Source of the DNA: Chitinophagales bacterium
GTDB taxonomy: Bacteria > Bacteroidota > Bacteroidia > Chitinophagales > UBA2359
Assembly: GCA_041392475.1 (NCBI GenBank)
Contig: JAWKLZ010000002.1
Coordinates: 806,001-870,000, forward strand
Reading direction: 5' to 3'
Length of the DNA: 64,000 nucleotides
Both the position numbers and the translations under genes were made by a program. Of this stretch, positions 26,501 through 34,771 are shown piece after piece (within the stretch, counting starts at the first letter, position 1; each line of letters starts with the position of its first letter). The notes beneath the pieces were generated by a model. The model saw only the letters and a program-made list of their open reading frames with translations. It did not search any database and was not told the DNA's origin.

Positions 26501-27553
26501 ACTTATCCGAGCCGAGCAATTGACGAGAATATGGCGGATTTACGGGCGGCTTTGGCAGCGAATCAGAGAGGGATTCAGGCATTGCAAGAATTGGAGGAAA
26601 AGTTTGGCGCAGATGAGGTGGCGTTTTTTATGGAAGAGTTGAAAAATCACGCTCGACAGGTGACTCAAAATGCGCTTGCAGCTTATGGAAGTGGCGTTTA
26701 TGAAGCAGTGGAATATTTGGACGATGGTGCAGCGATTGCAGTGAAAATCACCTTGAAGGAAGACAAATCGGACAAACACCACATAGATTTTTCGGGAACT
26801 GGAAAGGTGCAAGCGGGCAATTTGAATGCCAATCCTGCGATTGTGAACAGTGCTTTGATGTATGTTTTGCGCTTGTTGATTCGAGAAGATTTACCTCTGA
26901 ATGAGGGGATTATGAGCGACATTGAAGTGCATCTTCCCGAAAATTGTCTGCTGAATCCCACTTTTTCGGAAAATCCAAAAAGCTGTCCTGCGGTGGTGGG
27001 CGGCAATACAGAGGTGAGTCAACGCTTGACTGATACGCTACTGAAAGCCTTTGGCTTGGCGGCTTGTAGTCAAGGTACGATGAACAATTTGTTGTTTGGG
27101 AATGAGTCGTTTGGGTATTACGAAACGATTTGTGGAGGTAGTGGGGCGGTTGATGGTTTTGAAGGGGCTTCGGCGGTACATACGCACATGACGAATACCC
27201 GCATTACCGACCCCGAAATCATGGAACACCGCTATCCTGTTCGTTTGGAGCATTTTGCGATTCGTAAGGGTTCGGGCGGAAAGGGCTTGTATGGTGGAGG
27301 TGATGGAGTGATTCGCCAAATTCGATTCCTTGCGCCGGTGGCTTTATCGGTTTTGACCCAACATCGGAAGTCTTCACCTTATGGTTTGCAGGGTGGTGAA
27401 AACGGTGCTGTTGGGCTGCAATATGTGATTCGGAAAAATGGCGACATTGTGGAATTGGACTCGGTGGATGGCTGTGATTTGGAAGTAGATGATGTGGTGG
27501 TGATGGAAACCCCTGGTGGAGGTGGGTTTGGAATGTTTGACGGTGAACGATAG
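23543..27553 (+). CDS. 5-oxoprolinase-like protein (fused HyuA-HyuB)
   Basis: A 1336-residue fusion of hydantoinase A and B, the arrangement of ATP-dependent 5-oxoprolinase, which opens 5-oxoproline to glutamate. The A half starts with WIDTGGTFTDC (ASKHA phosphate loop, about residues 15-25) and has MRLGSTKGTNALLERTGAK, LSGPAGGVVGA, FDMGGTSTDVARF and FGGAGGQHACELAE. The B half begins near residue 820 with NRFKAIANEMGAMLQRTAMSV, followed by HPAFGGSHLPD, GGNTEVSQR and ENGAVGLQYV. The start is a TTG: no ATG or GTG lies in the open frame before the invariant IDTGGT. A 33-nt near-palindrome (24465-24497) codes for residues within the A half. Confidence 0.9.
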   Translation: MTSSIKTNNVIWQIWIDTGGTFTDCLAISPDRQQHTAKVLSSSRLRAKIVAQISPNTFKIAHTWEIKHPQLLERYGFQLLQKEHKTSIVTHFNANENTLQVSQNITASIGQNFELQSPEEAPILAARLVTQTPLLQSLPPIQMRLGSTKGTNALLERTGAKVALFTTKGFADLLEIGNQQRPDLFALHIQKATQLYNTVIEVPERLAANGSILQSIDLSSIEGKINDLQKQGIDSVAIALLHSYKNPLHELQLAEYLRHQGFQNISYSSKLSPLIKIVPRASTAVVNAYLEPIIQRYLEKVQKPLITQTTEVSETSVVSNLHIMTSAGGLVKSQQFTPKDSLLSGPAGGVVGATKIGQSVGFDQLITFDMGGTSTDVARFNGQYDYQFEQKVGDAHLFAPALAIETVAAGGGSICSFDGFRLKVGPESGGANPGPACYGSGGALTITDVNLLLGRLDENAFGIPIQIEAAERQLQQIQEAIAKKQGAKPSKTAILQAFTTIANEKMADAIRKISVQKGYDAKEYALVAFGGAGGQHACELAELLEMETVIVPHQAGILSAYGMGQAAIERFVEKQILQSLENFAGKMKNVLKELGEDAMGVLKEEGLDAEVRQCLLYLRLKGQESTLEIDGKMLVENGLKEEKNVLQELQRAFEEKYRQVYGHWVEKKNVAIEVESVRVIATSFLFPPKQEYYNEVLSSKKELLVEEKTILEDDYKKMNTKKVCFNGEWVETSIFHFNELPPHAKIEGTALVLYDHSTLLIPPYWTFQVETSKTGVLTYDGRQQEFGGSEESITSEYLHTQASKNFNSSILQHFNTNKSLKLELFTNRFKAIANEMGAMLQRTAMSVNVKERLDFSCALLDQEGFLVVNAPHIPVHLGSLGICVRSLVPFMEMEEGDTVVTNHPAFGGSHLPDVTLVSPVFSTKGKGLLGYVANRAHHAEIGGTRPGSMPPDARTLGEEGVVIEPTYLVKKWTAKWAEIRNILGGATYPSRAIDENMADLRAALAANQRGIQALQELEEKFGADEVAFFMEELKNHARQVTQNALAAYGSGVYEAVEYLDDGAAIAVKITLKEDKSDKHHIDFSGTGKVQAGNLNANPAIVNSALMYVLRLLIREDLPLNEGIMSDIEVHLPENCLLNPTFSENPKSCPAVVGGNTEVSQRLTDTLLKAFGLAACSQGTMNNLLFGNESFGYYETICGGSGAVDGFEGASAVHTHMTNTRITDPEIMEHRYPVRLEHFAIRKGSGGKGLYGGGDGVIRQIRFLAPVALSVLTQHRKSSPYGLQGGENGAVGLQYVIRKNGDIVELDSVDGCDLEVDDVVVMETPGGGGFGMFDGER
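24465..24497. repeat. in-frame palindromic element inside the 5-oxoprolinase gene
   Basis: Sixteen bases on each side of A24481 are complementary apart from one C/A mismatch: AAACTACCGAAGTCTC left, GAGACTTCAGTAGTTT right. Both strands therefore encode TTEVSETSVV. The insertion lies between KVQKPLIT and LHIMTSAGG, where related proteins have only a short link. Confidence 0.75.
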
Positions 27554-27613
27554 ACGGGTTAAACTTGGAGGTAGGTTGTCAATGGTGGAATTGGAGTTTA
27601 GTTTTTTGGGAAG

Positions 27614-27897
27614 ATGGAAGGTCGAATAGATGGCGTATTGGAGGTTGACGACAAACCTTACCTCATTGAGTTCAAATTTGCTCGAAAAGGAACGATGGAA
27701 ACTTTGGTCAAGAAGGCTTGCAGCAAATTGTAGAGAAATATTATACAGCGATTTATGCTTGAAGTCCAAAAAAAATATATCTTTTAGGGGTTGGCTTTTT
27801 GGAGAAAGCTCAAAAAAGAGTAGAAAAATCCAAGCTGCTTGCTGATGGACTGCAAATTGGAAGAGTGGGAATTACCACAGTCTTTGCTAGACAATAG
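27614..27897 (+). pseudogene. remnant of a PD-(D/E)XK nuclease (PDDEXK_9 / AAA-ATPase-like family)
   Basis: The first frame (27614-27733) reads MEGRIDGVLEVDDKPYLIEF then KFARKGTMETL, giving the D-(x)n-E-x-K nuclease motif (GRID ... IEFK). A one-base shift near 27705-27709 moves the reading to EGLQQIVEKYYTAIYA, an in-frame TGA stands at 27760-27762, and the same frame goes on as SPKKIYLLGVGFLEKAQKRV to a stop at 27897. The block order (GRID, EFK, LQQI..KYY, GVGF) is that of the C-terminal nuclease domain of proteins with an N-terminal AAA-ATPase-like part, which is wholly absent here. Clearly decayed. Confidence 0.75.
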
Positions 27898-27920
27898 CCA
27901 ATAACCTTCATCAAAAAAAA

Positions 27921-27952
27921 TGTCCGTTTACGAATTGTAAACGGGCATTTTT
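27921..27952. terminator. bidirectional intrinsic terminator
   Basis: TGTCCGTTTAC (27921-27931), a 5-nt loop, GTAAACGGGCA (27937-27947), then TTTTT; eight A precede the stem, so it also ends minus-strand transcription from the Hcp-like gene at 27973. Confidence 0.85.
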
Positions 27953-27972
27953 CTTCGTTTGAAGCCGTAGCA

Positions 27973-28503
27973 TTATTTACTACCTGATTGTAAATCCCAC
28001 TTAAATGGAATCTTTGAACCATCTGAAAGCGTATGTTCGAAGTTTATTTTTTCAAATTGAACTACCACATTCTCCTCTGGGCGTTGACCTCCACTACTAA
28101 TACTATAGTTGGTGATAGCGGCATTTTCAAGCGTGATAGTGAGGTATATAAACATTCCTTTTCCATTTCCACCATTTTTCATCAAGTGAATCTCCACTTT
28201 TTTAAAAATTTGCCCAATAGTCGTAGCTTCCAACAACTTAATAGAAGATTTGTCAAACATTTTAGTAAGGTTTACTTCCGTCATATGAGCAGCAGAGCGT
28301 TGTCTAACACCACCTGTATTCACACTTCCTTGTCTTGCAACCCCAAATTGAATGCTGCTAAAGTCAGTCCACTTTTCATGTCCTTGGACTGTTGCTTCTC
28401 CATCAATCCCATCGAACTTCACTAATAGCTGAGCGGATAATTCAGTGGTTAAAAACATAGACAACATACCTACAATGGCTAAAAACAAGGTAATTTTCTT
28501 CAT
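27973..28503 (-). CDS. Hcp-family protein with Sec signal peptide
   Basis: A 176-residue protein whose mature part has the full Hcp (type VI tube protein) pattern: VKFDGIDGEATVQGHEKW at the start, FGVARQ, EVNLTKMFDKSSIKLLEA (the DKASPKL-type helix region), VEIHLMKNGG, YLTITLENAAITNYSISSGG and ENVVVQFEKINFEHT. Unlike canonical Hcp it starts with a clear Sec signal (MKKITLFLAIVGMLSMF, ending ELSAQ), so it is exported. No tube-sheath, baseplate or ClpV genes are nearby. It could be an exported ring-forming protein of unknown role. Monocistronic. Confidence 0.85.
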   Translation of the reverse strand: MKKITLFLAIVGMLSMFLTTELSAQLLVKFDGIDGEATVQGHEKWTDFSSIQFGVARQGSVNTGGVRQRSAAHMTEVNLTKMFDKSSIKLLEATTIGQIFKKVEIHLMKNGGNGKGMFIYLTITLENAAITNYSISSGGQRPEENVVVQFEKINFEHTLSDGSKIPFKWDLQSGSK

Positions 28504-28691
28504 GGTATTTAAAAATTAAAAGTTTGGGAAATACACGAAAAACTCAAATAGTAAGTTTTTCATGGGAATTTATATTTTTTCTGTCTGGAAAGATAACAAT
28601 AAAATTTCGATTTAGTATTGGTAAAAAATCAATGTCAATTCCCACACTCGTTTTACTTCAAAAAGTATCGTTTTTCGAATGAATAGCCCAA

Positions 28692-30476
28692 CTAATTGAC
28701 CAACTCTCCAATCTGCACCTTCCACAAATCTGCATAAATACCTCCTTTGGCCACCAAAGCTTCATGTGTATCTCTTTCTGCAATCCTTCCCTCCTTCAAA
28801 ACGATGATTTGATGGGCATGGCGAATAGTAGAAAGTCGGTGGGCAATGATAAGTGCGGTTTTACCAACGGTCAAATGACGAAGGTTTTCTTGAATAGCAC
28901 GTTCTGTTTCAGTATCTACCGAACTGGTCGCTTCATCCAAAATCAAAATCGGCGCATCCTTCAATATCGCTCTAGCAATACTCAGGCGTTGCCGTTGACC
29001 ACCCGACAATTTGATGCCTCGTTCTCCAATAATAGAATCATAACCATCGGGCAAACTTTTCACAAAGTCATGTAACTGTGCCTTTTGTGCTGCAGATTCA
29101 ATCGTTTGTTGAGATACATTTTCAAGACTGTATGCAATGTTTTCTGCAATCGTACCATGAAAAAGATATACTTCTTGGCTCACCAAAGCAATCTGTCGTC
29201 GAAGGGTGTGCATGTCCACTTCTCTCAAATCTTTGCCATCTATTTGAATACTTCCTTGTGTCACATCATACAATCTAAGAAGCAATTTGATAAGCGTGGT
29301 TTTACCTGCACCAGTTGGCCCTGCAATACCAACAATTTGCCCCGATGCAACTTCAAAATCAATACCTTTTAGAATCTCTATTTGTTGATTATAGGCGAAG
29401 CGAACTCCCTGCAAACGAATATGACCTTTTATATGGTCAAAAGGAAGTGGATTTTCAGGATTTTGAATCACATTCGGTGTATCCATCAGTCCGAAAACTC
29501 TACGTGCGCTGGCTCTTGCTCTCTCAAACTCATCAAACACACGCCCTAAATAAGTGATGGGCCACAATATGGACTGAATCATCATCGCAAATAAGGTCAA
29601 TTCTCCCAATGTCAATTTTCCCGTATCATTGATAATCCAATAAGATCCCAAAAGCATACAAGCCCCTAATCCCAATGCAATAAAGGTGCGAATCACGGGA
29701 ATGTAGAGTGAACTGTATTTAATGGCATTAAAATTTGCATTTTTGTAGTTTTCTGAAGCCTCAGAAACCCGCTTATATTCAAATTTTTCTGCAGTAAAAC
29801 TTTTTATCACCGAAATACCCGAAATGTTATTTTCCAAACGATTACTCAATTCTCCAACGGCTGCACGTATATCTCGATAATACGGAGCAATTTTTCGCTG
29901 ATAATAGATACTTCCCAGAAAAATAAGCGGAATAGGAACCATACCAACGAGTGCCAATTCCCAAGAAACGCTGAAAAGAGTAATAGATCCAAAAACGAAC
30001 AAAGTGATCAGTTGGACAATTTCATTGAAACTACTGTTTAGAAAACGCTCCAATTGATTGATGTCATCATTGAGCATCGCCATCAAATTGCCCGTTCTAT
30101 TTTCTTCAAAATAAGCAATTTCACGGCTTTGCATCTGCTTGTAAGCATCCAATCGAAGGTCATGTTGTACTTTTTGAGCAAGGGTCATGAAACCATACTG
30201 GTACATCCACTGAAAAAAACTTTCAAGTAGAAAAACAATAACAATCAATCCACTCAAAAAAATGGCGGCAGACCAAATCTCGGAAATACCCAATATTCCC
30301 CCTATCCATTGAGGTATATTTCCACTTACCGTATCTATTATCCAGCCAATCATCAATGGAGGCATCAAATCGAATATCTTATTGGCAACACTCGAAAAAA
30401 TAGAAAAATTAAGTCCCCTCGAATAAGCCTTTAAGTATTTAAAGAGCCTCAACATCGGATTTTGAACTTCATACAT
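28692..30476 (-). CDS. ABC transporter, fused permease and ATPase (MsbA-like)
   Basis: A 594-residue half-transporter that works as a dimer in the inner membrane. The start is placed at ATG 30476 (MYEVQNPMLRLFKYLK); an ATG 75 bp further up adds a segment unlike a transporter N-terminus. Six membrane helices lie within about residues 20-310. The ATPase has GPTGAGKTTLIKLLL (Walker A), SQEVYLFHGTIAENI (Q loop), LSGGQRQRLSIARAIL (signature), ILILDEATSSVDTETE (Walker B, D loop) and the switch His in IAHRLSTIR. All catalytic residues are present. Such exporters carry lipids, drugs or peptides; the substrate is unknown. Monocistronic. Confidence 0.94.
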   Translation of the reverse strand: MYEVQNPMLRLFKYLKAYSRGLNFSIFSSVANKIFDLMPPLMIGWIIDTVSGNIPQWIGGILGISEIWSAAIFLSGLIVIVFLLESFFQWMYQYGFMTLAQKVQHDLRLDAYKQMQSREIAYFEENRTGNLMAMLNDDINQLERFLNSSFNEIVQLITLFVFGSITLFSVSWELALVGMVPIPLIFLGSIYYQRKIAPYYRDIRAAVGELSNRLENNISGISVIKSFTAEKFEYKRVSEASENYKNANFNAIKYSSLYIPVIRTFIALGLGACMLLGSYWIINDTGKLTLGELTLFAMMIQSILWPITYLGRVFDEFERARASARRVFGLMDTPNVIQNPENPLPFDHIKGHIRLQGVRFAYNQQIEILKGIDFEVASGQIVGIAGPTGAGKTTLIKLLLRLYDVTQGSIQIDGKDLREVDMHTLRRQIALVSQEVYLFHGTIAENIAYSLENVSQQTIESAAQKAQLHDFVKSLPDGYDSIIGERGIKLSGGQRQRLSIARAILKDAPILILDEATSSVDTETERAIQENLRHLTVGKTALIIAHRLSTIRHAHQIIVLKEGRIAERDTHEALVAKGGIYADLWKVQIGELVN

Positions 30477-30760
30477 CTGGGTATCGTTTTTTATAGTTTC
30501 AGAAAAAATCTCGCTACGAAATAAACAAAAAAAAGATTCGTTTTTTATCAAAAAAAATTGTATCTTGAAAAAGAAATTGATAACTTTACTATCAATTTAG
30601 AATTTACTCTAAAAAGCCTCCCCCAATTCCTCCCCCAACTCACATTAATTAAAATAAACGTTCCCACTCTTATTGCACATTTTTGCAGTAGAGAATGATA
30701 TTTATGACAAATAGCACCCATTTAATGATTTTGAAGCCACATTAAACATCATTAATTCTC

Positions 30761-32059
30761 ATGTTTTACCCCCGATTTAACACCAAGCAATTAACTATCA
30801 TCTTTTTTCTAATCTTATCAATGAATTCCAATGCCGCATTTGCAAAAGGAATTGAGTTTTTTCAAGGTACCTGGGATGAAGCAAGTACCTTAGCCAGGCA
30901 TCTACAACGTCCACTATTTGTAGAAGCCTATAGTGATACGTGTGGACTTTGCATGCAGATGGAGGAAAGTGTTTTTAGTCAAGAAGAAGTAGGTAGTTTT
31001 TACAATAACCATTTCGTCAATCTAAAAATAAATGTGGACAAAGCAGAAGGACATAGTTTTTCAAAAAAATACAAGGTGCAAGTTTTACCCGACCTTATTT
31101 TCTTACATCCAATGGGTTATCCAATTTACCGAGATTTAGGCGACAAAGATAAAGTACAATTGCTAACATTGGCATACAAAGCCTTGAAATCTCCTTTGAT
31201 CTCTCCCAAAACCACGCAATTGATAGAAAGTATCCAGCCATTTATTCCTTCAAAAACTATGTTGGAAACCATGAATGAGCAATACGCCAAAGGGTTTCAA
31301 AGCCCAAGTTTTTTACACGACTATGCGTATGAACTCAGGAAACACAATGAACCTTATGTGGAAGTGGTGAATACTTATCTCTCACATCTGAAAAAAAATA
31401 AGCTGAAAAGCCCTAAAAATATACTCTTTGTTTACGATTTCTCTAATAATTTACAGACAGATGCTATGAGTATTCTGTTACGAATGAGAACTACTTTTGA
31501 AGGTCAATTTGGTTATGCCCACATTGTCAACCGCATCAAATCTACAGCTTTGTCCAATGCCAGTATTGCCGCTAAAGATAAGAATGAAAAACTATTCAAA
31601 GAGACAAAACAAATGCTTAAGAAAGCAAAGTTTTGGGATGAAGATCGAATGGTTTTTTTGGTAGAATCCATTTATTACAAAGAGAGTGCTGATTGGAGAA
31701 ATTATATCTATATAGTCAAAGAATATATCGAAAAGCATGGAGTCCGTCACCCAGATTTTTTACATGAAACAGCGGAGGATTTAATGAATTATTCAGAAGA
31801 AGTGGAGGACTTGGAGTTGGCAAAAAAATGGATGGAGACAGCAATTGTACAAACACAAACTTATGCGTATTACAATACCTATGCCCATATAATGTTCAAA
31901 CTGGGATATTTGATAAATGCTAAGACCATTGCATACAAAGCTTTGGAATATTCAGCTCCTGAAAATAAGGAAGGTTTGAGTGCCAAATTGCTGATTGACC
32001 AGATTCAAAATTATATTACAAACACGACTACTCCCTTCAATCGCCCTATCAAACTCTAA
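30761..32059 (+). CDS. secreted thioredoxin-like protein
   Basis: A 432-residue protein with a Sec signal (IIFFLILSMNSNAAFAKG, cleavage about residue 28). A thioredoxin domain follows (about 30-145): RPLFVEAYSDTCGLCMQMEE carries the active site CGLC, and VQVLPDLIFLHPMG has the cis-Pro region. The rest (about 170-432) is helical with TPR-like pairs, for example WMETAIVQTQTYAYYNTYAH. This layout occurs in Bacteroidota periplasmic proteins that reduce or isomerise disulfides. Long poly-K/N spacing around KKNKLKSPKN separates the parts. Confidence 0.85.
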   Translation: MFYPRFNTKQLTIIFFLILSMNSNAAFAKGIEFFQGTWDEASTLARHLQRPLFVEAYSDTCGLCMQMEESVFSQEEVGSFYNNHFVNLKINVDKAEGHSFSKKYKVQVLPDLIFLHPMGYPIYRDLGDKDKVQLLTLAYKALKSPLISPKTTQLIESIQPFIPSKTMLETMNEQYAKGFQSPSFLHDYAYELRKHNEPYVEVVNTYLSHLKKNKLKSPKNILFVYDFSNNLQTDAMSILLRMRTTFEGQFGYAHIVNRIKSTALSNASIAAKDKNEKLFKETKQMLKKAKFWDEDRMVFLVESIYYKESADWRNYIYIVKEYIEKHGVRHPDFLHETAEDLMNYSEEVEDLELAKKWMETAIVQTQTYAYYNTYAHIMFKLGYLINAKTIAYKALEYSAPENKEGLSAKLLIDQIQNYITNTTTPFNRPIKL

Positions 32060-32088
32060 GGCAAATTCAAAATAATGGCAGAATATTC

Positions 32089-32096
32089 GTATTTTT
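32089..32096 (+). promoter_or_regulatory. -7 element before the M16 peptidase pair
   Basis: TATTTTTG fits TAnnTTTG exactly and lies 33 bp before the ATG at 32130. The -33 box is weak. Confidence 0.5.
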
Positions 32097-32129
32097 GTTG
32101 CCTTAAATGATGCCTTAATCCAAGATTAA

Positions 32130-33374
32130 ATGGTTGAATACAAAAGGTTTTCCTTAGAAAATGGGCTGCGAGTCATTGTGCATGAAGATGCAAGCACGCC
32201 TTTGGCAGTAGTGAACATCATGTATGACGTAGGCGCAAGAGATGAACAACCCGACAAAACAGGGATGGCGCACTTGTTTGAACATCTGATGTTTAGTGGG
32301 TCTAAAAATATTCCCAATTTCGACAATCCACTGTATAGAGCAGGCGGTGAGAGTAATGCCTTTACGGGTAATGATGTGACCAACTACTATGATATACTCC
32401 CTGCCCACAACCTCGAAACTGCTTTTTGGTTGGAGTCAGATAGAATGATGCAGTTGGACTTCAATCAACAGTCTTTGGAAGTACAACAAGGAGTCGTTTG
32501 TGAAGAATTCAAAGAAAATTACATCAATCAGCCTTATGGCGATGTGTGGCACAAACTCCGCAAACTTTGCTATCAATCACACCCTTATCAGTGGCCTGTC
32601 ATTGGCAAATCTCTCCAACAAATACAGGATATCACCCTCACAGATATTGAAGCGTTCTTCTACCAGCACTATCGCCCCAATCGGGCCATCATGACAGTAG
32701 CAGGAGGGGTGAAAGCAGATGAAGTACAAAGGCTTACCGAAAAATGGTTTGCCAATATTCCGAGCAGCCCTTACTACATACGCAAGCTCCCTGTTGAACC
32801 ACCACAAACTGAATTTCGCAGTCTTACCATTGAAGCTGATGTCCCTCTCAATGCTTTGTATATGGCTTTTCATACCTGTGATAGATACGATATCGAATAT
32901 CCTGTTATTGATACCATTGCAGAAATAATGTCCAGCGGACATTCTTCTCGTTTATATACTCAATTGGTCAAAGAACGGCAATTATTTAGCAGCCTAAGTG
33001 CCTATATTACCGAAGATTTTGACAACGGTTTGTTTTTTATTTATGGCAAACTGAATGAAAATATCACTACTGCAATGGCAGAAATTGCCGTATGGGAAGA
33101 ATTGGAGGCATTGAAATATAATGACTTAGAAGAACATGAATTGAACAAGGTGAAAAACAAAATGGAATCTGCTATTGTATTTTCTGAAGCCAGCAATTCC
33201 AATAAAGCTTATCACCTTGCCTACTTCGAGTTGATGGGAGATGTGGAAGAAATCAATACCGAACTGAATAGATACAATGCTGTTCAGGCGGATGATATTC
33301 GACGAGTAGCCAAACAAGTATTTAGAAAAGAAAATTGCTCAACGATTTATTACCACGCCAAGAAGAAAGACTGA
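32130..33374 (+). CDS. M16 family zinc peptidase (catalytic member)
   Basis: A 414-residue peptidase. The inverted zinc motif HxxEH is HLFEH at about residues 48-52, and the downstream glutamate is in the segment VCEEFKENYINQPYG. The second half has the repeated M16 fold (VIDTIAEIMSSGHSSRLYTQLVKERQLFSSLSAY). No signal peptide is evident, so it may be cytoplasmic or exported by an unusual route; related Bacteroidota pairs are thought to act on misfolded or signal peptides. The next gene, 72 bp on, is its non-catalytic partner. Confidence 0.92.
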   Translation: MVEYKRFSLENGLRVIVHEDASTPLAVVNIMYDVGARDEQPDKTGMAHLFEHLMFSGSKNIPNFDNPLYRAGGESNAFTGNDVTNYYDILPAHNLETAFWLESDRMMQLDFNQQSLEVQQGVVCEEFKENYINQPYGDVWHKLRKLCYQSHPYQWPVIGKSLQQIQDITLTDIEAFFYQHYRPNRAIMTVAGGVKADEVQRLTEKWFANIPSSPYYIRKLPVEPPQTEFRSLTIEADVPLNALYMAFHTCDRYDIEYPVIDTIAEIMSSGHSSRLYTQLVKERQLFSSLSAYITEDFDNGLFFIYGKLNENITTAMAEIAVWEELEALKYNDLEEHELNKVKNKMESAIVFSEASNSNKAYHLAYFELMGDVEEINTELNRYNAVQADDIRRVAKQVFRKENCSTIYYHAKKKD

Positions 33375-33409
33375 AGACGTAAGACAAACTTCAATATCCA
33401 ATATCCAAC

Positions 33410-33423
33410 CCCGAGGTTTCGGG
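33410..33423. repeat. short CCCGA/TCGGG hairpin flanked by ATCCAA repeats
   Basis: CCCGA (33410-33414), loop GGTT, TCGGG (33419-33423) stands in the 72-bp gap between the two M16 genes. ATCCAA occurs twice on each side. It looks like a short copy of a palindromic repeat rather than a terminator, as no T-run follows. Confidence 0.4.
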
Positions 33424-33446
33424 ACAAGTTATCCAAATATCCAAAC

Positions 33447-34733
33447 ATGCAAAATAGGCTCAATCGAAATACAGCCCCCCCACTTCGTCCACTTCAAGCA
33501 TTGAAGGTGATACAACCCCAAAAGCTTCATTTAGACAACGATATTCCCGTTTATTTATGGAACATGGGTACACAAGAAGTGGTGATGATACGCCTCATTT
33601 TTCAGGCAGGCAGATGGCACGAAAAGCAGAGATTGTCAGCAGAATTTACCGCTCGAATGTTGCGAGAAGGCACTCAACAAATGAATGCCAAACAGCTGCA
33701 TAACCGTATAGAATACCACGGTGCTACACTGAAGTCTTCGGCAAATAAAGACTACGCCAGTATAACACTCTATACGCTCACCAAACATTTGCCATACCTA
33801 TTGCCTGTTTTACAAGAAATGCTCACAGAAGCAAGTTTCCCTGAAAAAGAGCTGCAAACCATTCTTCAAAACAGCAAGCAAAAATTATTGGTCAATCTTG
33901 AAGAAAACGATTATTTGGCACAACGTCATATCAATCGCATTCTTTTTGGAGATGCCCACCCTTATGGCTACAATGTGCAAACCTCGGATTATGATGCGGT
34001 GAATACAGAAATTCTCAAAGCATTTTACCAACAATGCTATGCTCCCAACAACTGCCAGATATACATTGCAGGGAAATTGAGCGAGGAAGAATTAGGTCTT
34101 GTCAACCGTTATTTGGGTACGTCTCATTGGCAAAAACGGGTCATTGAAGCAGAACCCAACCACCTTATTCCTACTTATAAGCCTCAGCAAGAGTATATTT
34201 CCAAAAAAGACTCCGTACAGGCAGCTATTTGCATGGGGCAGCCACTATTCAATAAAACACATCCTGATTACCTGCCTTTTTATGTATTGAATACGCTATT
34301 TGGAGGTTTTTTTGGTTCTCGCTTGATGGCCAACATAAGAGAAGAAAAGGGATTGACTTATGGTATATATTCTACCGACATATCTTTTTTAAGAGCAGGT
34401 TATTGGAATATTTCGACCGAAGTGGCCGATGACGCATGGGAGGAAACGATCAAAGAAATATTTTTTGAAATGAATCGTTTAAAAGACACTTTGGTAGAAC
34501 CAGAAGAATTGGAATTGGTCAAAAGTTATTTGATGGGCAATTTGTTGTCCAGTGTAGATGGGGCATTTAACCTTGCAAGTGCTTTGGAAGGTATTTATCT
34601 GTATGGACTCGAAATAGATTACTTTGATAAGATTATCTCTAGCATTGAAGAGATTACACCAAATGACCTTCAAAAATTAGCGTGCAAATATTTTGACGAA
34701 CAACAACTTAGCTATGTAGTTGTTGGTAAATAA
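33447..34733 (+). CDS. M16 family protein, non-catalytic partner
   Basis: A 428-residue protein with the M16 fold but without HxxEH: the corresponding helix reads RLSAEFTARMLREGT. The second domain keeps the R/Y substrate-binding signature (GSRLMANIREEKGLTYGIYS, about residues 290-309). This is the expected beta subunit of a PqqL/mitochondrial-processing-peptidase-like heterodimer with the upstream gene: one chain holds zinc, the other completes the chamber. No signal peptide. Confidence 0.9.
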   Translation: MQNRLNRNTAPPLRPLQALKVIQPQKLHLDNDIPVYLWNMGTQEVVMIRLIFQAGRWHEKQRLSAEFTARMLREGTQQMNAKQLHNRIEYHGATLKSSANKDYASITLYTLTKHLPYLLPVLQEMLTEASFPEKELQTILQNSKQKLLVNLEENDYLAQRHINRILFGDAHPYGYNVQTSDYDAVNTEILKAFYQQCYAPNNCQIYIAGKLSEEELGLVNRYLGTSHWQKRVIEAEPNHLIPTYKPQQEYISKKDSVQAAICMGQPLFNKTHPDYLPFYVLNTLFGGFFGSRLMANIREEKGLTYGIYSTDISFLRAGYWNISTEVADDAWEETIKEIFFEMNRLKDTLVEPEELELVKSYLMGNLLSSVDGAFNLASALEGIYLYGLEIDYFDKIISSIEEITPNDLQKLACKYFDEQQLSYVVVGK

Positions 34734-34771
34734 AGAATTTGGAAAAGTTCAAGAACAAAATACAAACTCAA

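Noticed and set aside
27973..28503. A type VI secretion locus
   Set aside because: Only a single Hcp-fold protein is present and it has a Sec signal; no other T6SS component is seen.
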